The notes under the pieces were generated by a model. The model had not been told where the DNA came from and did not search any database. It was given only the letters and a program-made list of their open reading frames with translations. DNA of 16,513 bases from positions 1-16,513 of the forward strand of contig CABPSV020000427.1 of assembly GCA_902459845.2 (NCBI GenBank). Reading direction: 5' to 3'. Positions 1 to 8,008 of this stretch are shown piece after piece; position 1 is the first letter of the stretch; each line of letters begins with the position of its first letter. The stretch comes from Hepatocystis sp. ex Piliocolobus tephrosceles (Eukaryota; Apicomplexa; Aconoidasida; Haemosporida; Plasmodiidae). The position numbers and the translations under genes are program-made.

Positions 1-241
1 TATACACATATATACATGTATACATATGTACATATTTACATTCTTTTTATTTTTATTTTATTTTTTTTTATTTGGAACGTTGATTTAATGTGGTCACTAA
101 ATTATTCTTCATAACACTTATGAGCTGCAAATATTGTTCCTATGTGTTACATGTACATATAAGTATATTACATGTACGTATAAAGTACCAAATTCAGAAG
201 GTACATCAACTTAAAAATAACAATGATACTTAATGGTACTT

Positions 242-273
<32 letters not shown>

Positions 274-682
274 GTTGTATATATGCATTGGAATTATTTT
301 TTTTTTTTTAATGAAGTAAAACGTGGTAGGTACATTTTTATAAAAAAAAAAAAAACATTATTTGATATGTGAATAAAAAAAAAAAAAAAAAATGAAAATT
401 CTTTTTTTTTAAATTATAAATTATATAAAATAAAAAAATTATAAATACGAACATTGTACAAAATAAAAAAAAAAAAAAAGAAACATATAGCATATTATAT
501 AGATATTTGTGACGTGTTGCAATGTGATATAATTATAGATGTCCTTTTTAACCGTAGTTTAACCGAAGTGATAAAAATTAAAAACGAGTTTTCCAAAATA
601 TATATTAATAAAAAAAAAAAAAAAAAAAAGAAAAAGGCACAAAAGAACAAGTGAGAGCAAACGATAGAGAATAAATAGTTAC

Positions 683-808
683 GAACATGCATAAACATGT
701 ACAAAAATGCATAAACATGTACAAAAATGAATAAATATGGATAAACATGCATATATATGCATAAATATTTATAAATATGTATAAATATGTATAAATATGT
801 ATAAGTAT
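683..808. repeat. Degenerate ~12-bp tandem repeat
   Basis: Units resembling ATAAACATGTAC, ATAAATATGTAT and ATAAACATGCAT follow one another with small substitutions. The right end (about 770-808) is the most uniform. It is non-coding and lies in the GAR1 upstream region. Confidence 0.7.
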
Positions 809-955
809 AATATATTAACAACAAATCGTTGGAGTGAATTTTTAAACGAGATAAAACGTTAATCAATAGTTAGATCATTTAGTTACGTTATTTTGTTTTT
901 GTAGTTCTACATAAATTATAAACAATCAAACATACAGCCGTATATATATCATATG

Positions 956-995
956 CCTTGCTTTGTTTTGCTTTGCTTTGCTTTGCTTTGCTTTC
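956..995. repeat. CTTTG pentanucleotide microsatellite
   Basis: About eight CTTTG-like units are followed by a C/T-rich stretch up to about 1030. This gives a pyrimidine-rich strand about 70 bases before the GAR1 start codon, probably in the 5' leader or core promoter. Translated in the GAR1 frame it looks like a hydrophobic leader, but that frame has no ATG. Confidence 0.8.
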
Positions 996-1064
996 CCTTT
1001 ACTTTACCTTCCTTTACTTTACTTTTTCTTATTTTATTATATTATACAAAAGCAGCTATATATA

Positions 1065-1793
1065 ATGGGATTTTTTAATAAAAATAGAAAAGGCAACTTC
1101 AACCGAAGTTATGATAGTAACATAGTTCGAACTGACAATTTAATGATTAGTGGTAGTCTTTTCAAATGCTGTGAAAATGATTTAGTATTAAAAAATAAAT
1201 TACAAAACTTGGTTCCATATTTTAATGGTAGGATATTGTTAAAAAATAATCAAGAGATAGGAAAAGTAAATGAAATTTTAGGACCTATAAATGAATATTA
1301 TTTTTCTGTTAAACTAAAAGAAGGAATAATGGCCAAATCATTCACAGACGATACTGAATTTTTTATTGACCAATCACAGACTTTACCTTTAAGTAGATTT
1401 TTACCTACTGAAGATAAAAAAACACCAAAAAAAAAAAAATCAAAAAAAAAAAAAACAAACAAACCAGAAACTGATAATAAAAATAGTAATTTTCATATAA
1501 ATACCAACTTCCAAAAAAAAAATAATTTCTTTGGTAAAAACCAACCAAGACGTGATATGGGATTAAATTTTGGAGGTGACAGAAGTGGCAACAAGAGTAA
1601 CAGAAACGATTGGGGAGGAAACCGACAGGACAGAGGTGGAAATGACAGAAGTGGAAATGACAGAGGTGGAAATGACAGAAGTGGAAATGACAGAAGTGGA
1701 AATGCCAGAGGTGGAAACCAAAACAATAGGTTCAATTTTCAAAAAAAAACAAATACCAGTAACAAACCTATTAATAAAAGGGGCAAGTTCTAA
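1065..1793 (+). CDS. GAR1: H/ACA ribonucleoprotein complex subunit GAR1
   Basis: GAR1 is a core protein of H/ACA snoRNPs. It binds the Cbf5/dyskerin pseudouridine synthase in the nucleolus, where the complex pseudouridylates and matures rRNA. The 242-residue product has the Gar1 core at about residues 25-115. This includes a segment matching the family's VPYFN strand, then IGKVNEILGPINEYYFSVKL and the AKSF turn, ending in LPLSRFLP, which closely resembles the human and yeast proteins. A Lys-rich stretch (about 117-135) and a Gly/Arg/Asn-rich tail follow, the tail built from a 15-bp repeat (DRSGN/DRGGN). It stands in for the RGG tail of other Gar1 proteins but has few true RGG triplets. The ATG at 1065 is the first in frame. 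It is a single exon, with its 3' end facing the HORMA gene. The core identification is firm. Confidence 0.95.
   Translation: MGFFNKNRKGNFNRSYDSNIVRTDNLMISGSLFKCCENDLVLKNKLQNLVPYFNGRILLKNNQEIGKVNEILGPINEYYFSVKLKEGIMAKSFTDDTEFFIDQSQTLPLSRFLPTEDKKTPKKKKSKKKKTNKPETDNKNSNFHINTNFQKKNNFFGKNQPRRDMGLNFGGDRSGNKSNRNDWGGNRQDRGGNDRSGNDRGGNDRSGNDRSGNARGGNQNNRFNFQKKTNTSNKPINKRGKF
1629..1720 (+). repeat. 15-bp coding repeat, GAR1 RGG-like tail
   Basis: About six units of 15 bases (pattern AGA-RGT-GGA-AAT-GAC) encode alternating DRGGN and DRSGN pentapeptides. The G/S choice is a single-base GGT/AGT difference. The near-identity of units points to recent slippage or unequal exchange inside the coding sequence. 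Confidence 0.85.
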
Positions 1794-1879
1794 AAAAAAA
1801 ATAGTAATGGCAGAAAAAAAATACTCATATGAGAGTTGATAAAGAGAATTATACGCTATTTAATATATATGCCTTTATA

Positions 1880-1912
<33 letters not shown>

Positions 1913-2991
1913 GTATATATTTGTATATATTTGTTTGTGATTAACTTCTTTGAGACTAGATATAGTGCATTTAAAGTTTTATTTATCCTTTTTTCGTTAT
2001 CGACACATACACATGCACGTATGTAAACATATACAACATTCTTATTGTTTTAGTACTTAAAAGTATATATTTATTTTTAATGGGGGAAAAGGGACATAAT
2101 AAAAGGGACGTAATTTTTTATACAGCAGAATGTTAATTTTTATATAATCCTGAGTTTATTTGTTATTCGAAAATATGAACATATTGAACATGTAATTTTA
2201 TTAATTTAGCCATTCATATCGTCCGTTCGTTCATTCGTTCATTCTTTTTTTTACATAAATAATATATTTATTAAATATATTTACAGTTTTGTTATATTAG
2301 TATTACTTTTTTTTATTTTTTTTTTTTTTTAACTAAGTTTTCACCTTTGTATAAACCCGTTTTCATATATGCTCTTATTTGTTATTAATTTCGTCCTTCT
2401 TAAAAAAAATTATTAAATTTTGTGTAAATTATTCAAAATAGCTACAAGCAGTTATAAGCAGCTACAAGCAGTTTACAATAATGCACAAACATATATGCAC
2501 GTGCACAACGAAATGCATGTAACGATATTAGCATGACAATATATTTTTCATAAAAACGTAGGTGTAAATCTATATAACACTCAAGTTGTTTTACTTATTA
2601 AAAAATAAAAAAAACAAAAATAATAAAATGAATTAAAAAAAAAAAAAAAATAAAATGAATAAATGAATAAATAAATAAATAGATGAGCAAGCAAATGGGA
2701 AAACAAACGGGAAAACAATTAAATAAATAAAAAAAAAAAAACACTTTTACAATGTTGTCATTTTACGTAACTTCAGCAAACCTTACTTTTTTTGCCAACC
2801 TTACTTTTTTTGCCAACCTTACTTTTTTTGCCAACTTTACTTTTTTTACCAACCTTACTTTTTTTTTTTATTTTTTATTAATAAGTCACTGAAAATTAAA
2901 CGCATAAATGAGTCACTTCTTTTTATTTTTTTTGCTCATGCTAGACACACTTAATACATATGCAGAAACTGTTACTTTGTCTTTTTCCGAA

Positions 2992-3033
<42 letters not shown>

Positions 3034-3058
3034 ATGTATGTGTACAATTCCACTATTG
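1794..3058. other. Convergent 3' spacer between GAR1 and the HORMA gene
   Basis: Both flanking genes end here, so the 1.27 kb should hold two 3' UTRs and poly(A) sites. I see TA microsatellites (1870-1925 and 2996-3025), a GTTC/ATTC tetranucleotide patch (about 2222-2246), an AATA/AATG-rich stretch (2630-2730) and an 18-bp tandem repeat (2781-2870). No credible reading frame or RNA gene was recognised. Confidence 0.75.
2781..2870. repeat. 18-bp tandem repeat, five units
   Basis: Five consecutive 18-base units start at 2781, 2799, 2817, 2835 and 2853. The consensus is CCTTACTTTTTTTGCCAA. The first three are essentially identical and the last two diverge. It lies about 190 bases beyond the HORMA gene stop codon. 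Confidence 0.9.
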
Positions 3059-5665
3059 TCAATACTTTATTTTACTACCATATGTGCTATTCATGGTATT
3101 TATGGATGCATTAAAATTCGTTTCTATCGGAACAAAAACAGTGCTCTCATATCCTTTATGTTTAATAAGTTTTTTATTCAACACTCCTTCTTTTAATAAT
3201 CGGTCTAATAATGGTTTAGCAAGTAATGGGTATATATTAAGTCCCTTAATAATAGTGTCTTTATTAACATATCGTGTTTTCTCACATAAACTGTATACTT
3301 CATTATATAATTTTTGAATATCGTTATTTATTTCATTCATGTTTTCACTTTGCTTTTGCTCCTTTCCATTTTGTTCCTTTCCATTTTGTTCCTTTCCATT
3401 TTGTTCCTTTTCATTTTGTTCCTTTTCATTTTGTTCCTTTTCATTTTGTTCCTTTTCATTTTGTTTCATTCCATTTTGTTTGATTCCATTTTGCGTTTGC
3501 TCCGTTTCTTTTTGTGTTTTTTTATTTCTTGTTATTACTACATCATCAGTGTGATTATTATTGTCATTTGTTTTACCGTTAGGTATTTTATTAACTCCAC
3601 CTTTTATCGTATTAATGCATGTGTCTTTATTTGTAACAATGTTTATAGTTTCCTTTTTTTGCATAAATTCTTTTTTATTTGTTGTTATAGTTGGTATATC
3701 GTCAGATGTTACAAAATGGAACGCTTTATTTGGCATTCTTACAATTTTATTTTCTGTAAGAAGATCATTTATTACATTATCTATAATATATTTTGGGAAA
3801 GAGTTAAATACTTTTCTCAATTTTACTTTTACTGCTAATTTATGTTCAATTGCATATACCTTAACTTTTTGTTGCATTAAATATTCTGTATTTTTTCTTT
3901 CATTAATAATCTGTAAATTTTTTGTTTGGTTTTGTCTATTTTCCAATAATATAGATTCTGTTTTTTGTTTTTCCTCAATGTTTTCTTCAACTACAGGAGT
4001 TTGTTTGTTATCTTTGCCATTATTCTTTACTTTTTCACTATTATTACTTTTTCCACTATTATTACTTTTTCCACTATTATTACTTTTTCCACTATTATTT
4101 ATGTTATTATTTTCGTTACACTTTTTATGACTACTATTTACATTTTCTTTTGTTTTGCTGCATTTATAACATTTTTGATTTGTTTTTGTTAACGATGGTG
4201 TATCTAATACTCTCTTTTTGTTAATTTTTCTTTTTATACAACTGCTTTCATTTATTTGAGATATTTTTTGTTTGTTATATTGGTTTGGTTTATTTTTATC
4301 GCATGTTGTTTTGTACTTATCGTCGTCAAATTCATCTATAATGGTGTAACACTGTTTATTTTGTATTTGCTTATGCTTCAATTTTTTCAATGGTTTATGT
4401 GCATTAAACTGATTCATTTTAGCGTGTTTTTCTTTTATATTCGATCGATTGTTGTTGTTTTCGTTGTTGTTGTTGTTGTTGTTGTCGTTGTTTTCGTTGT
4501 TGTTGTTGTCGTTGTTGTTGTTTTCGTTGTTGTTGTTGTTGTTGTAATAACGTTTTATATGATTATTACGTGTTTGTATATTATTACGTGTTTGCATATT
4601 ATTACATGTTTGTATATTATTACGTGTTTGCATATTATTACATGTTTGTATATTATTTTTGGTATCACTGATGACATATTCACAAGACGACTCTTCATAA
4701 AAAATATCATTAGCTCCTTCTTGTATATGTTTATTAGCTCTTTTTTTTGTTTGGTCATTTGTTTGGTCATTTGTTTGGTCATTTGTTTGGTCATTTGTTT
4801 GGTCATTTGTATTAGATATGTTACTACTAAGTGTGTCAGTTAGTTCATAAGCACAGAAATCTTCATTCGAATTGCTACAAGAAGAATTAATCATAATTGA
4901 TAAGTAATGGTGTCCTGTATCTATTTTACCTACAAACTCTTCTTTTGGAGAATTAACAAATTTTAACAAATCTAAAGTGTCTGGGTTTCTAAAATATGGT
5001 GGTTGATAATTTGGTGGTACTATATCATCATAATATAAAAGTTTCATTGATAAATATGTTTTTTCTGGTAACGGATTTAATGTTTGTGTAAGTAATACTA
5101 GTGACCTTAACAGTTCATATGTTTTTTCTTTAGCATCTTTTTTTAAACATAATGATGCTATATCTTTGTTTTTATTTCTATTTAATAATCGATCTTTAAT
5201 ATTTTGTAATCTATTCATATTATAATTTTTTTTTTTTTGTTGTTCTGTATCTAAATATCTATGAAAAAAATGGTTACGATTATTTTTTGCTGTTTCTAAA
5301 CTTATATCTACATCTCCTCCTTTTAATGAATTATATGAAAAACTAAATTTATAACATTCGATAGTATTATCATACATATCATTAATGTCTAAAATTAGTA
5401 TCTTTAAATATTCTTTTTCTATAGCATCAAAAACTCCTCTTTCTAACCAATTGATTATCATATGTGCTTCAGCATTAAATGGTAATAATCTTTTTAATTT
5501 TAATTCTTGTACACATACTTCTTCATAAGCACTTTCTTCAAATAAATTCCTTAAATAGGTAACTAAACTTATACCTAATTTTATTATATTTTTTAACATA
5601 TTAACAGAGTCTTGTCTCGTAAGAAACTCCGTTTGAGTACGGGCTCTCACTGACATACGAGACAT
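3059..5665 (-). CDS. HORMA domain protein, HOP1/HORMAD type
   Basis: Hop1/HORMAD proteins sit on the meiotic chromosome axis and promote double-strand breaks and inter-homologue repair. The 868-residue product carries a HORMA domain at about residues 18-265. Family hallmarks are ISLVTYLRNLF-ESAYEE, the ECYKFSFSY strand and, at 207-222, MKLLYYDD-PPNYQPP, which is almost the HORMAD1 wording and unlike Mad2 or Rev7. The middle (about 290-590) is Asn/Gln/Lys low complexity with several tandem repeats and a possible Zn site, C499-x2-C502-x10-H513-x2-C516. The C-terminal part has two winged-helix-like segments, about 595-650 and 782-847, reminiscent of the chromatin-binding half of Hop1. The start is the first in-frame ATG (5665), directly after a 26-base poly(A) on the coding strand; M4 (5656) is an alternative. 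It is a single exon, divergent from PRP3. The HORMA call is firm; true meiotic function is inferred. Confidence 0.9.
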   Translation of the reverse strand: MSRMSVRARTQTEFLTRQDSVNMLKNIIKLGISLVTYLRNLFEESAYEEVCVQELKLKRLLPFNAEAHMIINWLERGVFDAIEKEYLKILILDINDMYDNTIECYKFSFSYNSLKGGDVDISLETAKNNRNHFFHRYLDTEQQKKKNYNMNRLQNIKDRLLNRNKNKDIASLCLKKDAKEKTYELLRSLVLLTQTLNPLPEKTYLSMKLLYYDDIVPPNYQPPYFRNPDTLDLLKFVNSPKEEFVGKIDTGHHYLSIMINSSCSNSNEDFCAYELTDTLSSNISNTNDQTNDQTNDQTNDQTNDQTKKRANKHIQEGANDIFYEESSCEYVISDTKNNIQTCNNMQTRNNIQTCNNMQTRNNIQTRNNHIKRYYNNNNNNENNNNDNNNNENNDNNNNNNNENNNNRSNIKEKHAKMNQFNAHKPLKKLKHKQIQNKQCYTIIDEFDDDKYKTTCDKNKPNQYNKQKISQINESSCIKRKINKKRVLDTPSLTKTNQKCYKCSKTKENVNSSHKKCNENNNINNSGKSNNSGKSNNSGKSNNSEKVKNNGKDNKQTPVVEENIEEKQKTESILLENRQNQTKNLQIINERKNTEYLMQQKVKVYAIEHKLAVKVKLRKVFNSFPKYIIDNVINDLLTENKIVRMPNKAFHFVTSDDIPTITTNKKEFMQKKETINIVTNKDTCINTIKGGVNKIPNGKTNDNNNHTDDVVITRNKKTQKETEQTQNGIKQNGMKQNEKEQNEKEQNEKEQNEKEQNGKEQNGKEQNGKEQKQSENMNEINNDIQKLYNEVYSLCEKTRYVNKDTIIKGLNIYPLLAKPLLDRLLKEGVLNKKLIKHKGYESTVFVPIETNFNASINTMNSTYGSKIKY
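3357..3495 (-). repeat. 15-bp coding repeat, NEKEQ/NGKEQ
   Basis: About nine 15-base units encode N(E/G)KEQ pentapeptides between the two winged-helix-like segments of the HORMA protein. The E/G difference is a single base. The segment is highly charged and probably a disordered linker. Confidence 0.85.
4028..4098 (-). repeat. 18-bp coding repeat, SGKSNN
   Basis: Four near-identical 18-base units encode SGKSNN/SEKVKN-type hexapeptides in the low-complexity middle of the HORMA protein, just C-terminal to the possible Zn motif. Confidence 0.8.
4449..4655 (-). repeat. Poly-Asn triplet tract and QTRNN/QTCNN repeat
   Basis: Bases 4449-4545 are a GTT/ATT-rich tract encoding Asn runs interrupted by Asp and Glu. 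Bases 4556-4655 hold 18-base units encoding NN(I/M)QT(R/C). The R/C alternation is a single-base CGT/TGT switch. Both are in the disordered middle of the HORMA protein. Confidence 0.85.
4745..4808 (-). repeat. 12-bp coding repeat, NDQT
   Basis: Five identical 12-base units encode NDQT tetrapeptides shortly after the HORMA domain. Identity at the nucleotide level implies a recent expansion and a likely length polymorphism between strains. Confidence 0.9.
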
Positions 5666-5697
<32 letters not shown>

Positions 5698-5725
5698 GTT
5701 TCAATTAGTTGTTATTTTTTTTTTT

Positions 5726-5887
5726 GACAACTTTAAAAAAGTTTGTTCTTTTTTTTTTGACAACTTTAAAAAAGGTTGTTCTTTTTTTTTGACAACTTTA
5801 AAAAAGTTTGTTCTTTTTTTTTGACAACTTTGAAAATAGTTTGTTGTTTTTTTTTGACAACTTTGAAATAGTTTGTTGTTGTTTTTT
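5726..5887. repeat. 33-bp tandem repeat upstream of the HORMA gene, five units
   Basis: Units begin at 5726, 5759, 5791, 5823 and 5856, with a period of 32-33 bases. Each reads GACAACTTT, a short A-rich centre, then GTTTGTT and a T run. The arms around the A-rich centre are imperfectly self-complementary, so each unit could form a small hairpin. The array starts about 60 bases upstream of the HORMA gene ATG, so it lies in its 5' leader or proximal promoter. Confidence 0.9.
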
Positions 5888-6043
5888 AATATATACGAAT
5901 GGTTTAAATAGTGGATGGCATAGTTTTACAGTGGTAAACATAAATGTGTAATTGATAAATAAATAAATAAATACATATATATGTGTATTAATTGTATGAC
6001 TGAATCAAGAACACCAAAAAACATGCACAAGTGAGATATCACT

Positions 6044-6084
<41 letters not shown>

Positions 6085-6260
6085 ACGTAATATATATACA
6101 AAAATTGAAAATAGTAGAGACAAAAAATAGGGACAAAAAAATAAGACAAAAAAAATAGTTTATTATTGAAAAAAAAAAAAAATTACAATTAACCTATTAA
6201 CAAAAAAAGTACAAATATTTTAAATTCACATTGGTAATATATAAAATTATACACACTTAT

Positions 6261-6301
<41 letters not shown>

Positions 6302-6486
6302 ACTGCTCGTACGTGTAAATCGGGTTAGATAATTTTTTTTATATATTAGCCAAGTGCATATCGAGTTGAAAAGTTTTAAAAAAATATGTTATTACAAAAA
6401 TTTAAAAACATATATAGACATGTTCGTTCAAATGTAAAATATATATAATTACTATAGTTACATAAAAAAAAAATTTAATAAACAAA

Positions 6487-6522
<36 letters not shown>

Positions 6523-7083
6523 CATTTTACAACGCACAAATTTAATGTCTTTTATTTTGAAAATTAAAAATAAAATTTAGAAAAATGTTACAATAAAAAT
6601 ACATTTAGTTTATAAAAATTGAATAAAAAAATGAGTTTACACGAAAAAAAAAAATAAAAAAAAGAAAAAATAAAAAAAGAACAAAAAAAAAAAAAAAAAA
6701 ATGACAGACAGGTACAACAAAAATAGTAAAATAACAATCCGAGATAGACAAATAACAACAGATAATGTGTGACAAATACAATGCTAACAAAGTGAATATG
6801 TTAAAAATAATTAATTTTTTTTTGTTTTTTTTTTTTAAATTATAAAAAGCAAACTCTACGTTTTAAAAATTTAAGTTCTACAAATGTTATATTATCAAAT
6901 AGCTTGTAAGATAGAAGGTGAGAAGCTATAAAAGAAAAGACAAAAATACACAAAGATGTCAAGTTTTATAAAATATTAAAAATATAAAGAATGTTAATAA
7001 AAATGCAAAATGTGAATTACATACAAATAATATGCTAATTAAAGTCATCTGTAAAATGAACTGTAAAGCGTGCTGTAAAAATG

Positions 7084-7147
<64 letters not shown>
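7084..7147. repeat. 64-base poly(A) tract
   Basis: An uninterrupted A run spans 7084-7147 and is followed by a short TATAGA repeat. It is the longest homopolymer in the window. Its exact length is unlikely to be reliable, because such runs are error-prone in sequencing and assembly. Confidence 0.9.
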
Positions 7148-7151
<4 letters not shown>

Positions 7152-7249
7152 GATATAGATATAGAGTTTAATTCATTAAATTTATTAATATTGTAAAAAA
7201 AAAGCCATGTATATGTATATATATGTACTTGTATACATATTATACATAT

Positions 7250-7278
7250 ACGATTAATTTATAACAGTTTTTAATCGT
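7250..7278. repeat. 8-bp inverted repeat
   Basis: ACGATTAA at 7250-7257 and TTAATCGT at 7271-7278 are exact reverse complements separated by 13 bases. This could be a hairpin or a palindromic binding site. Nothing else supports a function. Confidence 0.5.
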
Positions 7279-7736
7279 TTTCTTTGACATGTTATACCCT
7301 TTAACAAAACAAACGTTTTTAAGTTTTCTTTTTGTTCCTTTTTTTATTTGGTAATTTTAAAATGTTTCTTCCGGTACTAATAACGAAAAAAAAAAAAAAT
7401 AAAAACACCTAAAAATGTTAACACTTTTGTTATATTATATCACCTCACAATTTATATCATATCATAATTGAATATATATATATATATATACTTACATATA
7501 TGCATTATATCGCATCCTGTCATATATTTTTTTCTTTTTTCGTGTATACTAATTAAAATATATAAAGTAAATTACTTTCAATGAACAATTTTGTTTAAAA
7601 AAAACGAAAAAACGAAGAACAAAATAAAACATTCATAGATTAAAACTTAAATAAAAATGCAATAATTATTTATATATACATAATTTTATTTCCATTACGA
7701 TTTGGAAAGTACCACAAAAGTTACATAAAAGTTACA

Positions 7737-7789
7737 TAGCTATATATATATATATATATATATCATATACGTAGCTATAAATGTAGCTA
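7737..7789. promoter_or_regulatory. Cluster of three TAGCTA motifs
   Basis: TAGCTA occurs at 7737-7742, 7772-7777 and 7784-7789, flanking a TA array, about 220-270 bases before the PRP3 ATG. TAGCTA is known as the binding core of the ookinete ApiAP2 factor AP2-O in Plasmodium. That it acts here, and on which of the two divergent genes, is inference. Confidence 0.35.
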
Positions 7790-7829
7790 TAAAATGTAAA
7801 ATATACAAAGGGTCATAATTATTTTTTTT

Positions 7830-7869
<40 letters not shown>

Positions 7870-8008
7870 TTTTATGAATATAATCATACATTAAACCGGT
7901 TTTGTTTTATTCGTGCATCCCTATCGGCCCATTCCCTTATCAACCTCTTCCCCTGTCAACCTATTTAATTTTTTTTACTCTCTATATGCACAATTTGTTT
8001 ATAAAAAA

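Larger units (their letters stand above)
1..1064. other. 5' flank upstream of GAR1, no gene seen
   Basis: No convincing gene is visible. The stretch consists of poly(A), poly(T) and TA tracts, a degenerate 12-bp repeat (683-808) and a CTTTG pentanucleotide array next to the GAR1 start. The tetramer GTAC occurs about ten times in the first 720 bases. A small patch at about 488-600 has more balanced composition and an open frame, but it has no start of its own and is flanked by poly(A). The GAR1 promoter and 5' leader must lie somewhere in this region; I could not place a transcription start. Confidence 0.7.
5666..8008. promoter_or_regulatory. Divergent intergenic region, HORMA gene / PRP3 promoters
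   Basis: The two flanking genes point away from each other, so both promoters and 5' leaders must lie in these 2.34 kb. Visible elements are a poly(T) run against the HORMA ATG (5667-5692), a 33-bp tandem repeat (5726-5887), poly(T) of 36 (6046-6081), TA arrays (about 6264-6298, 7469-7489, 7741-7762), poly(A) of 64 (7084-7147), poly(T) of 38 (7831-7868) and three TAGCTA hexamers (7737-7789). The long dA:dT runs are typical of nucleosome-poor parasite promoters. I recognised no reading frame or structured RNA. Confidence 0.75.

Noticed and set aside
454..654. A separate small gene upstream of GAR1
   Set aside because: Both ends are poly-Lys from poly(A) tracts. Only the central 40 residues look coding-like, so it is kept as a low-interest finding, not a CDS.
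963..1064. A 34-residue hydrophobic N-terminal extension in frame with GAR1, resembling a signal peptide
   Set aside because: It is a translation of the CTTTG microsatellite, begins at TTG rather than ATG, and Gar1 is nuclear. The first in-frame ATG is 1065.
3274..4843. Several plus-strand frames of up to 195 codons across the HORMA gene
   Set aside because: They are antisense shadows of the in-frame arrays. They encode only Phe/Val/Cys/Ile-rich repeats and overlap a gene with clear family homology.
3059..5665. An SQ/TQ cluster domain as in yeast Hop1
   Set aside because: Only about five S/T-Q sites are scattered over 868 residues. The pair in KTQKETEQTQ is the only close spacing.
7913..8008. 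A 32-residue N-terminal extension of PRP3
   Set aside because: It begins at GTG. The first in-frame ATG is 8009, which gives the KRKSRWGD start expected of a splicing factor.
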